The translations under genes were made by a program, and so were the position numbers. Of a DNA stretch of 64,000 nt, positions 17,963 through 26,014 are shown piece after piece; the stretch's first letter is position 1, and each line of letters begins with the position of its first letter. The stretch is from contig CABIVS010000009.1 in assembly GCA_902362375.1 (NCBI GenBank), positions 120,845-184,844 of the forward strand. The letters run 5' to 3'. A model generated the notes under the pieces. It made no database searches. It had not been told where the DNA came from and saw only the letters and a list, made by a program, of their open reading frames with translations. This DNA comes from Bacteroidaceae bacterium (lineage in GTDB: Bacteria > Bacteroidota > Bacteroidia > Bacteroidales > Bacteroidaceae).

Positions 17963-19087
17963 TTAATTCAATAACTGATACATTCCTCCTGCTAATACAC
18001 GAACTACTCCTTTCATTTCCAATTCAAAAAGAATAGCATTTATCTGATGTACGGGAATATCTGCTTCTACCACCAGAGAATTAATCTGTAAATTCCCCTG
18101 TTTCTCCAGGATAGAGACAATCTTTTGTTCTTCTTCGGACAAGTCGGGAAAAAGACTACGTTGCACATTTACTTTCCCGGAAAAAGTTGCCGGTATATTC
18201 CATCCCATTGCCTGTACAAGATCTTCAGCCGATAATAGTAAGGAAGCCTTATTATCTCTAATCAACCGATTACACCCCTTTGAATATTCATCATTTATCC
18301 GCCCGGGAAAAGCAAAACAATCGCGGTGATAGCTTTCAGCAAGTTCAGCAGTGATTAATGAGCCTCCTTTTTCTGCCGATTCAATGACAACCGTAGCATC
18401 ACACATACCTGCAACAATACGGTTACGGCTGACAAAATTATGTTTGTCGGGATTCGTGCCGGACAGAAATTCGGTCAACAGTCCTCCTTTTTCGAGCATA
18501 TCAATGGCCGTTTTTCGATGGACATAAGGATAAATGCGATCCAGACCATGGGCAAGAACACCTACCGTAGGCAGGTCATTGACCAGTGCTTCACGATGTG
18601 CATGGATATCGATCCCATAAGCAAGCCCGCTGACTACCAACACATCAGGACAAAGTGTTTTCAGATCGCGTAAGAAAGAGGCGCAAATACGGGTACCATA
18701 ATCAGTGGCATTACGGGTGCCTACCATATTTATGATATGCAGGGAATTCAAATCGGTATTTCCTTTAAAGAAAAGGACGATAGGAGCATCTTCACATTCC
18801 CGCAAACGGGAAGGGTAAGCCTCATCATGGAAAGTCAGGCAGGAGATCCGGTTCTTCCGGATAAATTCATATTCCTGTTCGGCGCGGATCACAGCTTGCG
18901 GACAATCCAACGCCTCTATCACCCGTTGACTCACTTCAGGAATACGTTCCGGTATTTCTTTACGCAGACGGAAGACATCAACAGCATTGTTCATTCCGTC
19001 TATCAAATGTTTCGCCCCTATGTGCCCGATACCGGGCACCATTGTCAGGGCGATACTATAAATCTGTTCTTCCTCGGAACTGCTCAT
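17963..19087 (-). CDS. dprA: DNA-processing protein DprA
   Basis: A 374-residue cytosolic protein that in known systems loads RecA onto incoming single-stranded DNA during transformation. Visible features: an N-terminal helix-hairpin-helix/SAM-like region (LTMVPGIGHIGAKHLIDGM); the Rossmann-type domain with GTRNATDYGTRICASFL, VVSGLAYGIDIHAHREAL, GVLAHGLDRIYP, SRNRIVAGMCDATVVIESA and KGGSLITAELA; and a C-terminal winged-helix (DML1-like) segment ending LAGGMYQLLN. The start overlaps the stop of the upstream thioesterase gene by four bases (ATGA), indicating translational coupling within a three-gene operon with the U32 protein. Normal length. Confidence 0.95.
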   Translation of the reverse strand: MSSSEEEQIYSIALTMVPGIGHIGAKHLIDGMNNAVDVFRLRKEIPERIPEVSQRVIEALDCPQAVIRAEQEYEFIRKNRISCLTFHDEAYPSRLRECEDAPIVLFFKGNTDLNSLHIINMVGTRNATDYGTRICASFLRDLKTLCPDVLVVSGLAYGIDIHAHREALVNDLPTVGVLAHGLDRIYPYVHRKTAIDMLEKGGLLTEFLSGTNPDKHNFVSRNRIVAGMCDATVVIESAEKGGSLITAELAESYHRDCFAFPGRINDEYSKGCNRLIRDNKASLLLSAEDLVQAMGWNIPATFSGKVNVQRSLFPDLSEEEQKIVSILEKQGNLQINSLVVEADIPVHQINAILFELEMKGVVRVLAGGMYQLLN

Positions 19088-19485
19088 TTCAGGTAAGGGG
19101 CAAAGACGCTATCGAATAATTCGCTGTCACTCAAACGTCCGTTTACCACACATACCGTTTCAACAGTGGATTTCACTACTACTTTATGATCACTCTTACG
19201 GAAAATATCCTGATAGAACACATATTTGATACCTTCCTTCTTCATATAGAGTTTAGAGACAAACTCATCTCCGCTTTTCAACGGCGTTTTGAATGCCATA
19301 TTAATGCGTGCCACTACCGGATCGACTCCCTGTTCGTGAAGTGCAGCAAAGCTGACACCGACCGACGTCAGAAATTCATGACGGGTATGTTCCAGATAAT
19401 GCTGATAGTTCGCATTATTAACAATTCCTTGAAGGTCGCACTCGTAATCACGCACCTTCATTTCCAATTCATAGATATAGTTCAT
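19084..19485 (-). CDS. YbgC/FadM-type acyl-CoA thioesterase (4HBT hotdog fold)
   Basis: A 133-residue hotdog protein. The motif VRDYECDLQGIVNNANYQHYLEHTRHEFL matches the YbgC/4HBT active-site region, with the Asp in CDLQGIVNNANY as the likely catalytic residue and the helix containing HYLEHTR following. Later strands include NMAFKTPLKSGDEFVSKLYMKKE. Members hydrolyse short acyl-CoA or aromatic-CoA thioesters in the cytosol. It sits between the U32 gene (40 bp upstream) and dprA (4-bp overlap). The substrate cannot be read from the sequence. Confidence 0.88.
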   Translation of the reverse strand: MNYIYELEMKVRDYECDLQGIVNNANYQHYLEHTRHEFLTSVGVSFAALHEQGVDPVVARINMAFKTPLKSGDEFVSKLYMKKEGIKYVFYQDIFRKSDHKVVVKSTVETVCVVNGRLSDSELFDSVFAPYLK

Positions 19486-19525
19486 TTAAATTGAGAATTG
19501 AGAATTAAAAGTTGAGAAATAATGG

Positions 19526-20815
19526 TTAGCCTCTTTTTTGCTCAATATCGAGTCCCTTGAACTTCTTCAGTTCTTCGGTTGATACCAGTTTATACAGTTT
19601 GTCACTGGGGCGTATCTTATCCGATTTCATCGAGAAGTGCTGGCCTTTCTTCACAGTCTGCACGGATTCCAAGTCAACACGTGCCTCTTCCAAAGTCATG
19701 AATAGAGCACCCGTAGTCGGTCCGGTAATGAGAAGTTTATCGCCTACGCTGACTTCCGCAGCCTCTACCAGAAATTCGGAAACTCCGATATTAGAGAAGT
19801 ATTTGATACCTTTACCTACATATATCTTACGTTCCGTAGCTGCCGAACCATAGTTTCTGGTCCATTCACCTAAACGTTGTCCCAAGTAATAACCATCCCA
19901 GAAGCCGCGGTTGAATACAGTTTTCAGACGTTCGTCCCAAGCTGCAATCTTTTCATCGGTAAATGTCCCTTCCAGATAAGCCTTGATCGCCTCTTTGTAA
20001 CATTCTACCACTGTCCGTACATATTCAGGTCCACGGGCACGGCCTTCAATTTTGAATACACGCACACCGGCATCCAACATCTTATTCATAAAGTGGATGG
20101 TCTTCAAATCTTTCGGTGACATGATATATTCGTTATCAATATCCAGTTCCACATCCGTCTCTTTGTCACGGACAGTATAGGAACGGCGGCATACCTGCAT
20201 ACAAGCACCACGGTTGGCAGAATGGTTCATCTCATGTAAAGAGAGGTAACATTTACCCGATACAGCCATACAAAGCGCCCCGTGACAGAACATCTCAATG
20301 CGAATCTGTTCACCGCTCGGACCACAAATATGTTCTTCCTGAATCTGACGATAGATTTCGGCTACCTGCTCCAGATTCAACTCACGGGCCAATACTACCA
20401 CATCTGCAAATTGTGCGTAGAATTTTAAAGCCTCTGCATTGGAGATGTTCAGTTGAGTGGAAAGGTGTACCTCCTGCCCTATCTGACGGGCATAATTCAT
20501 CACCGCCACGTCAGCAGCAATCACAGCAGAAATACCGGCTTCCTTGGCTGCATCGACAATGGTGTGCATCAATGCAATATCTTTATCATAGATAATCGTG
20601 TTGACCGTCAGATAACTTTTCATCCCGTGTTCATCACACGTACGGGCGATCTCCCGCAAATCATCAATCGTAAACGTATTGGCCGAACGGGCACGCATGT
20701 TCAGGTTTTCTATACCGAAATAGATAGAATCGGCACCTGCCTGAATAGCCGCAGCAAGAGATTCGCGCGAACCGACAGGAGCCATTATTTCAAAATCTTT
20801 CAAACTAAGACTCAT
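19526..20815 (-). CDS. U32 family peptidase / tRNA hydroxylation protein (TrhP/YegQ-like)
   Basis: A 429-residue protein opening FEIMAPVGSRESLAAAIQAG, ADSIYFGIENLNMRA, as in U32/YegQ proteins. The family signature with its cysteines is present: EMFCHGALCMAVSGKCYLS followed by NRGACMQVCRRSY. Those Cys residues bind an iron-sulfur cluster in studied members. The C-terminal beta-barrel typical of U32 proteins is seen in VGDKLLITGPTTGALFM. Homologues of this length (TrhP) help make 5-hydroxyuridine at tRNA position 34; older annotations call them proteases or collagenases. The tRNA role is plausible here because dusB, another tRNA-modification gene, is divergently transcribed. First gene of the operon with the thioesterase and dprA. 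Confidence 0.88.
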   Translation of the reverse strand: MSLSLKDFEIMAPVGSRESLAAAIQAGADSIYFGIENLNMRARSANTFTIDDLREIARTCDEHGMKSYLTVNTIIYDKDIALMHTIVDAAKEAGISAVIAADVAVMNYARQIGQEVHLSTQLNISNAEALKFYAQFADVVVLARELNLEQVAEIYRQIQEEHICGPSGEQIRIEMFCHGALCMAVSGKCYLSLHEMNHSANRGACMQVCRRSYTVRDKETDVELDIDNEYIMSPKDLKTIHFMNKMLDAGVRVFKIEGRARGPEYVRTVVECYKEAIKAYLEGTFTDEKIAAWDERLKTVFNRGFWDGYYLGQRLGEWTRNYGSAATERKIYVGKGIKYFSNIGVSEFLVEAAEVSVGDKLLITGPTTGALFMTLEEARVDLESVQTVKKGQHFSMKSDKIRPSDKLYKLVSTEELKKFKGLDIEQKRG

Positions 20816-20858
20816 AGAATATATACTTATTTGTATCAGTTAAGCAAATGAATGCGTA

Positions 20859-20886
20859 CAAAGGTAGGCTTTTTTCCGTATTTTTG
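20859..20886. promoter_or_regulatory. Divergent -7 boxes for the U32 operon and dusB
   Basis: Minus-strand TACCTTTG (20859-20866) faces the U32-thioesterase-dprA operon. Plus-strand TATTTTTG (20879-20886) faces dusB. Both match TAnnTTTG; neither has a clear TTTG -33 box at the ideal spacing. Confidence 0.5.
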
Positions 20887-20939
20887 CAGCGAAAACAAGA
20901 AGTTACTTCAATCATAAACAGTAAATATCAGATTCATAT

Positions 20940-21935
20940 ATGAAGATAGGCCAAATAGATCTGGGTAAATATCCCATCTTACTTGCTCCCATGGAGGATG
21001 TGACTGATCCGGCTTTCCGCCTGATGTGCAAGAGGTTCGGAGCAGATATGGTATACACCGAATTTGTGTCGAGCGATGCACTGATTCGTGCTGTCAGCAA
21101 GACTGCGCAGAAACTAAGTATCAGTGATGCCGAACGTCCGGTTGCCATCCAGATATACGGGAAAGATACGGAAACGATGGTGGAAGCTGCCAAGATTGTG
21201 GAACAGGCACAACCTGATATTCTGGATATCAATTTCGGATGCCCGGTAAAAAGAGTAGCCGGAAAAGGAGCAGGAGCGGGTATGTTGCAGAATATCCCTA
21301 AGATGCTAGAGATCACCCGTGCGGTAGTAGATGCGGTGAAAATCCCCGTAACGGTCAAGACCCGTCTGGGATGGGATGCTAACAACAAAGTAATTGTAGA
21401 GCTAGCAGAACAGCTACAGGATTGTGGCATTGCTGCACTGACTATACATGGCCGCACCCGTGCACAAATGTACACCGGAGAAGCAGACTGGACATTAATA
21501 GGCGAAGTGAAGAATAATCCACGGATGCATATTCCTATTATCGGTAATGGTGACGTGACGACGCCTGAACGCTGCAAAGAGTGTTTTGACCGTTATGGAG
21601 TAGATGCTGTCATGATTGGTCGTGCCAGCTTCGGGCGACCATGGATATTCAAGGAAATAAAACACTATCTGAAGACAGGTGAGGAATTACCACCGCTAAG
21701 TTTCGAATGGTGCATGGAAGTGCTTCGTCAGGAAGTGATCGACAGTGTGGATTTGCTCGATGAACGCAGAGGTATTCTCCACGTACGCCGTCATTTGGCC
21801 GCTAGCCCACTATTCAAAGGAATACCTAATTTCCGTAACACACGCATCGCCATGCTACGGGCAGAAACAAAGGAAGAACTTTTCCGCATATTTGAAGAAA
21901 TCACTTCCCAGCGTAAAGAGAATTCGGAATTTTAA
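20940..21935 (+). CDS. dusB: tRNA-dihydrouridine synthase DusB
   Basis: A 331-residue FMN enzyme that reduces uridine to dihydrouridine in tRNA. The TIM barrel is easily followed: ILLAPMEDVTDPAFRLMCKR, DMVYTEFVSSDAL, RPVAIQIYGKD, DILDINFGCPVKRVAGKGAG containing the catalytic Cys, VTVKTRLGWD, LTIHGRTRAQMYTGEADW, PIIGNGDVTTPERC and VDAVMIGRASFGRPWIF. The C-terminal helical domain follows (VLRQEVIDSVDLLDERRGIL). Length and motif order are normal for DusB. Single gene, divergent from the U32 operon, ending at a shared hairpin. Confidence 0.95.
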   Translation: MKIGQIDLGKYPILLAPMEDVTDPAFRLMCKRFGADMVYTEFVSSDALIRAVSKTAQKLSISDAERPVAIQIYGKDTETMVEAAKIVEQAQPDILDINFGCPVKRVAGKGAGAGMLQNIPKMLEITRAVVDAVKIPVTVKTRLGWDANNKVIVELAEQLQDCGIAALTIHGRTRAQMYTGEADWTLIGEVKNNPRMHIPIIGNGDVTTPERCKECFDRYGVDAVMIGRASFGRPWIFKEIKHYLKTGEELPPLSFEWCMEVLRQEVIDSVDLLDERRGILHVRRHLAASPLFKGIPNFRNTRIAMLRAETKEELFRIFEEITSQRKENSEF

Positions 21936-21956
21936 TCCATTATAAACCATCATCTT

Positions 21957-21984
21957 CATCCGCAAACTCTGACTCCTGCGGATG
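21957..21984. terminator. Convergent terminator hairpin between dusB and the PAP2 gene
   Basis: CATCCGCA (21957-21964) and TGCGGATG (21977-21984) form an 8-bp perfect stem around a 12-nt loop between two convergent genes. There is no long T tract, so termination strength is uncertain. Confidence 0.5.
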
Positions 21985-22025
21985 GAGATTACCTGTTTCA
22001 AAAGACAGAAGTATATTCCTATTTT

Positions 22026-22991
22026 CTACTTGAACATCGGCTGTGCAAACCACTTCTTAAACATCCAGGTCGCAACTACATACAATAGGAATGCAGAGAA
22101 AAATCCCACAATGGCGTCAATCACATAATGTGCCTGAATATATACGGTTGCCCCGCAAAGCAACATATAGAAAGGTATAAGACAAGCAAACAATTTCTTA
22201 CTGCCACGCCATGCCATAATCATCAAAATAGTAGAAATACCGACGTGCGAACTGGGGAATGCCGCCGTAGGACGTTCGCCTACTTGCTGCGAACCTTCCA
22301 CTAAATTATAAAAGAATCCATGCTGATACCCCGGTCCGGGAAGTAACTCCTGATTATGATTGAAATAGTCACCGATAGCCGGAAAAATACCTTTAGATAC
22401 ATTATCAATTCCGATAGCAGGGAAATAGAATTGAGGTCCTGCAACAGGAACGAATATATAAATCAGATAATAGATAAAGAAAGAAGTGACAAGAACAAAA
22501 GACATTTTTTCGAACCACTCAAACTTATAAATGAAATAAAACAGAGCCACAATCAGCATCATCGGATAATAAAAGAAATATCCCATATTGAATGCTTCGC
22601 TAACTATAAGATGCGGAAATGTATGACAAAACCAGATAGCAGGCTGTCCATTGAAAATAAACTGTTCGGCAGTTGCAAACACATGGTCCAGATTCGGAAA
22701 GAAACGATTGAACTCGAAAGTATCCGGATACCAGTAAGACAATAAACTCATCTGAATGACAATACGCACAAATGCTGAAAATTTACAGGGGGCAAGACGA
22801 TAAAGATACATCAGTAAAAAAGTCATTGCTGCAATCATAGCCCTATCCAGCAACATATGCCATGGATGATCCATCCGCTGAAACAGGAACAGAATCAGTA
22901 TGGAAGTCAACAGATTATAAATCAGTGTAATCTTTTCCACAGCAAACAACCCTTTCCGGGTTTCTATGCGCTTAAATAAGTCTAAAGCCAT
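22026..22991 (-). CDS. PAP2-superfamily membrane phosphotransferase/phosphatase (Aur1/Ipt1-like)
   Basis: A 321-residue integral membrane protein with about seven hydrophobic helices. The phosphatase/transferase motifs are present: GERPTAAFPSSHVGISTI (motifs C1-C2, with the catalytic-type His in PSSH) and VYIQAHYVIDAIVG (motif C3, with the AHYVID His and Asp). The layout, with a long helical N-terminus before the PAP2 core, resembles the inositol-phosphorylceramide synthase-like (Aur1) group more than undecaprenyl pyrophosphatases. It likely acts on a lipid phosphate in the inner membrane. Its start overlaps the 3' end of the epimerase gene by 10 bp, so the two are co-translated. A role in headgroup transfer to sphingolipid or in cell-envelope glycolipid is an inference. 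Confidence 0.8.
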   Translation of the reverse strand: MALDLFKRIETRKGLFAVEKITLIYNLLTSILILFLFQRMDHPWHMLLDRAMIAAMTFLLMYLYRLAPCKFSAFVRIVIQMSLLSYWYPDTFEFNRFFPNLDHVFATAEQFIFNGQPAIWFCHTFPHLIVSEAFNMGYFFYYPMMLIVALFYFIYKFEWFEKMSFVLVTSFFIYYLIYIFVPVAGPQFYFPAIGIDNVSKGIFPAIGDYFNHNQELLPGPGYQHGFFYNLVEGSQQVGERPTAAFPSSHVGISTILMIMAWRGSKKLFACLIPFYMLLCGATVYIQAHYVIDAIVGFFSAFLLYVVATWMFKKWFAQPMFK

Positions 22992-23989
22992 CCTTCATTT
23001 TTATACCAGGCAATGGTTTCACGCACTCCCTTTTCCAAATCATATTCGGGCACATACCCAAGTTCTTTCATCGCCGGGGATATGTCACATTGCCAGTTGC
23101 GTTGTTTCATTATCTTATATTTATCCGAATTCAGGGTACTACTCCTCCCGGAACGTGTAGCAATGAATTCAGCGAACAAAGATATAACTTTTAGCACAAT
23201 TAACGGACATTTCAAGTGAAGAACAAACGGATTACCCAATTCTTTTTGTATCAGGTCCGAAAATGCACGGCTTTTATAGATTCTCCCATCTGTCAGGAAA
23301 TACGCTTTCTGGACTACTTTTTTCTCCATTCCCAGAAATATCGCTTGCACAATGTCTTTCACATAAACAAAAGTCAGATCCTGACGACGGAAACCTACCG
23401 AGAAATCAACATGCTTCTGAATGGACTTTGCCATCAGGAAATAGTCTGACTCACGGGGACCATAGACTCCCGTAGGACGATAAATGACATAAGGAAAACC
23501 GGGAATACTCTGAATATATAATTCCGCTTTCAATTTACTTAATCCATAAGCCGTATTAGGCATCGGAGTGTCTTCTCCGCTTATCGGAGTGTAATCCTTC
23601 TCGCGTACAGGTCCGAATACACTCAACGTACTAATATATATAAACTGCTTCGGAACCATATTCAGTTCCTTCAGTGTATCTATAAAATATTTGGTCTGAA
23701 GATAATTCACATAATCAAAGGTCTTTTTATCAGAACACTTTGTCACACCAGCGCAATGGATGATGTAATCAAACTTACTGTAAGTACCTTTATGCCCGGA
23801 GAGTTGGGCACGAAGCTCATTAGGATGCGCAAAGTCCAGTTCCAGAAAGTGAATTTTCCGGTTCTTCAAATACTGCTTGCTACTCGTAGGACGAATTCCG
23901 GCCCACACACCAAACTTTCGTTTCAACGCTTCCTCCACGATGAAACTCCCTATAAAACCACTTGCGCCTGTAATTAAAACACTCTCCAT
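22982..23989 (-). CDS. NAD-dependent epimerase/dehydratase (extended SDR)
   Basis: About 335 residues when started at MESVLITGASGFIG (23989). A longer in-frame reading adds 32 residues but would bury the Rossmann start, so I reject it. The NAD-binding motif GASGFIGSF is at the N-terminus. YISTLSVFGP supplies the active-site Ser/Thr and YGLSKLKAE the YxxxK pair; YRPTGVYGPRE follows. This is the extended SDR family acting on nucleotide sugars or related alcohols. The substrate is not evident. It is the upstream partner of the PAP2 gene (10-bp overlap), which suggests a shared lipid or glycolipid pathway. Confidence 0.85.
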   Translation of the reverse strand: MESVLITGASGFIGSFIVEEALKRKFGVWAGIRPTSSKQYLKNRKIHFLELDFAHPNELRAQLSGHKGTYSKFDYIIHCAGVTKCSDKKTFDYVNYLQTKYFIDTLKELNMVPKQFIYISTLSVFGPVREKDYTPISGEDTPMPNTAYGLSKLKAELYIQSIPGFPYVIYRPTGVYGPRESDYFLMAKSIQKHVDFSVGFRRQDLTFVYVKDIVQAIFLGMEKKVVQKAYFLTDGRIYKSRAFSDLIQKELGNPFVLHLKCPLIVLKVISLFAEFIATRSGRSSTLNSDKYKIMKQRNWQCDISPAMKELGYVPEYDLEKGVRETIAWYKNEGWL

Positions 23990-24142
23990 TATTACTTCCC
24001 AGGTTCTACATGAATATTGATTCAAAAAATATGATGCCGCAAAGATACGATAAATATAAAATAAAAGCCATTTTGCTTTTCTCAATTATTATTTGTTTAT
24101 TTGCAACGCGATTTATTTACTATTCAACACTTTTAAAAGCAC

Positions 24143-24637
24143 GTGGAAGATAAGGCCGATTTTGATTTTCTTTTTAAAGAGTACTATCCTCAACTTTATT
24201 ATTACGCATTTCACCTGATTAATAATATGGAGGCTAGTAAGGATATCGTGAGCGACGCCTTCGAATTTATTTGGGCCAATTATGCTAAAATAGACAAAGC
24301 CACTGCTAAATCTTATCTATATGTTTATGTCCGCAACAAAAGCATTGACTTTTTACGACACCAGAATACACATGAACAGTATGTACAAATCTATTCTGAA
24401 CTGACCAAAAGTTATGTTGAAACGGAGTATCAGGAGCAGGATGAAAGAATGATGCATATCAGCAAAGCTATGGAAAAGCTGACTCCACATACCAGACACA
24501 TTTTAGAAGAATGCTATATTCAACGTAAGAAATATCAGGAAGTAGCGGAGGAACTGAATATCAGTGTCAGTGCAGTCAGGAAGCATATTGTGAAAGCATT
24601 GCAGGTGATACGTGAAGAATGTGCAAAAAAATCATAA
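24143..24637 (+). CDS. ECF-type RNA polymerase sigma-70 factor
   Basis: A 164-residue sigma factor beginning at a GTG codon (protein MEDKADFDFLFKEYY); an in-frame stop lies three codons upstream, so no earlier start is possible. Region 2 covers LINNMEASKDIVSDAFEFIWANY and AKSYLYVYVRNKSIDFLRH. Region 4 covers LTPHTRHILEECYIQRKKYQEVAEELNISVSAVRKHI, a helix-turn-helix. It is followed at 60 bp by a FecR anti-sigma gene and then SusC/SusD, the standard Bacteroides trans-envelope arrangement. It should direct transcription of that operon when the outer-membrane receptor is occupied. Confidence 0.93.
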   Translation: MEDKADFDFLFKEYYPQLYYYAFHLINNMEASKDIVSDAFEFIWANYAKIDKATAKSYLYVYVRNKSIDFLRHQNTHEQYVQIYSELTKSYVETEYQEQDERMMHISKAMEKLTPHTRHILEECYIQRKKYQEVAEELNISVSAVRKHIVKALQVIREECAKKS

Positions 24638-24699
24638 ATCAGGTGTCTTTATTTTATGATTAAACGTAATATAAATAAGTATGATACAGTCGAACAGTG

Positions 24700-25863
24700 A
24701 TGAATAAAGATATTGACAATATAGATAATACAGATAAATCTGTAGAGAAGGCACTCGACATTATGGAGAGTTCTTCAGAAATAAACGTCGAACAACTGCA
24801 GGAAATGCTTAAAGATGAGGAAGCCCTGCAAGCTTGTCGTGACATCATGGATAGTAGTCTTTTCCTGCAACAAAAAAGTGAAATAGAACTACCCAATATA
24901 GAGATGGAGTTAGAACGATTCAAGAAAAAACAATACGCAGCAAGAATGCGCTCCAACCTCTGGAAAACAAGTATTGGAATAGCCGCTATGGTTACCGTTC
25001 TATTTGGAACTTACTATCTAATCAACAGCCTGACAACTCCTGCCCTTGAACCAATCACTGTATTCACTGCTGATACTACTCCCCAACACATCACCCTGCA
25101 AAAAGATAACGGAGAAAAGATTGTATTAGACGAACCGCAATCAACCAATCAAACCTTACCGCAGAAAGTGATCTCAAAACCGGAGGAAAAAGAACTGGAT
25201 TACAGACAAGTGATTTCAACGACCACACAAACACATGTACTCACCGTACCACGTGGCGAAAGCTTCAAAGTAGTATTATGTGACGGGACGGAAGTCTGGC
25301 TCAATGCCAATAGCAACTTTGTCTACCCTACGGCCTTTATTGGCGACGAACGTATTGTCACTTTAGAAGGCGAGGCTTATTTTAAAGTGACCAAAGATCC
25401 GAAGCGGCCTTTCATCGTAAAAACCAAAACAGTGCAGACACGTGTTCTCGGTACTGAATTCAATATACGTAGTTATACGCCCGAAGATACCCATGTAGTA
25501 CTTATCAATGGAAAAGTAGAAATCAGCAACACTAAAGGAGGATCATATACCAGACTATATCCGGGAGAAGATGCACACCTGCAATCTGATGGTAACTTTA
25601 TTCTAGCGGAAGTAGACCTAGACTCATACGTCTATTGGAAAGATGGCTATTTCTATTTTGATGATGTCACATTGAAAGATATTATGCAAAATCTGGGACG
25701 TTGGTACAATGTAAACATAGAATTCAGAAACAAAGAAGCAATGGAGTATAAAATGCACTTTATATCCGATCGTACCAAAGATTTAGAGCACACTATTTCA
25801 TTACTTAACAGAATGAAAAAAGTAACAGTCACCTTGCAAGGCAATACGCTCACCGTAGACTAG
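24700..25863 (+). CDS. FecR family anti-sigma factor
   Basis: About 387 residues from the ATG at 24700; a GTG one codon earlier is also possible. The N-terminal cytosolic segment is acidic and would bind the sigma factor. One membrane span (TSIGIAAMVTVLFGTYYLIN) sits at about residues 89-109. The periplasmic FecR domain includes LTVPRGESFKVVLCDGTEVW, LNANSNFVYP, EGEAYFKVTKDPKRPFIVKT and VLGTEFNIRSY. A DUF4974-type C-terminus follows (VTLKDIMQNLGRWYNVNIEF). It relays the state of the SusC receptor, whose N-terminal STN domain would contact it, to the ECF sigma factor encoded just upstream. Confidence 0.93.
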   Translation: MNKDIDNIDNTDKSVEKALDIMESSSEINVEQLQEMLKDEEALQACRDIMDSSLFLQQKSEIELPNIEMELERFKKKQYAARMRSNLWKTSIGIAAMVTVLFGTYYLINSLTTPALEPITVFTADTTPQHITLQKDNGEKIVLDEPQSTNQTLPQKVISKPEEKELDYRQVISTTTQTHVLTVPRGESFKVVLCDGTEVWLNANSNFVYPTAFIGDERIVTLEGEAYFKVTKDPKRPFIVKTKTVQTRVLGTEFNIRSYTPEDTHVVLINGKVEISNTKGGSYTRLYPGEDAHLQSDGNFILAEVDLDSYVYWKDGYFYFDDVTLKDIMQNLGRWYNVNIEFRNKEAMEYKMHFISDRTKDLEHTISLLNRMKKVTVTLQGNTLTVD

Positions 25864-26014
25864 GTTTTTATTGCATAAGTATAACAAATCTATGCAAGAA
25901 ACAGCAAAATATCACTTTTCTTAAAAAATAATTCGCAAAAGGGGTATCTATTTTTTGAACTCATACGCACTAGTATTATAAACATATTCAAATAGTGTTA
26001 TTAAAAACAAACGT

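Noticed and set aside
23990..24085. 32-residue N-terminal extension of the epimerase
   Set aside because: SDR proteins of this type start a few residues before the GxxGxxG motif, as the internal ATG at 23989 does.
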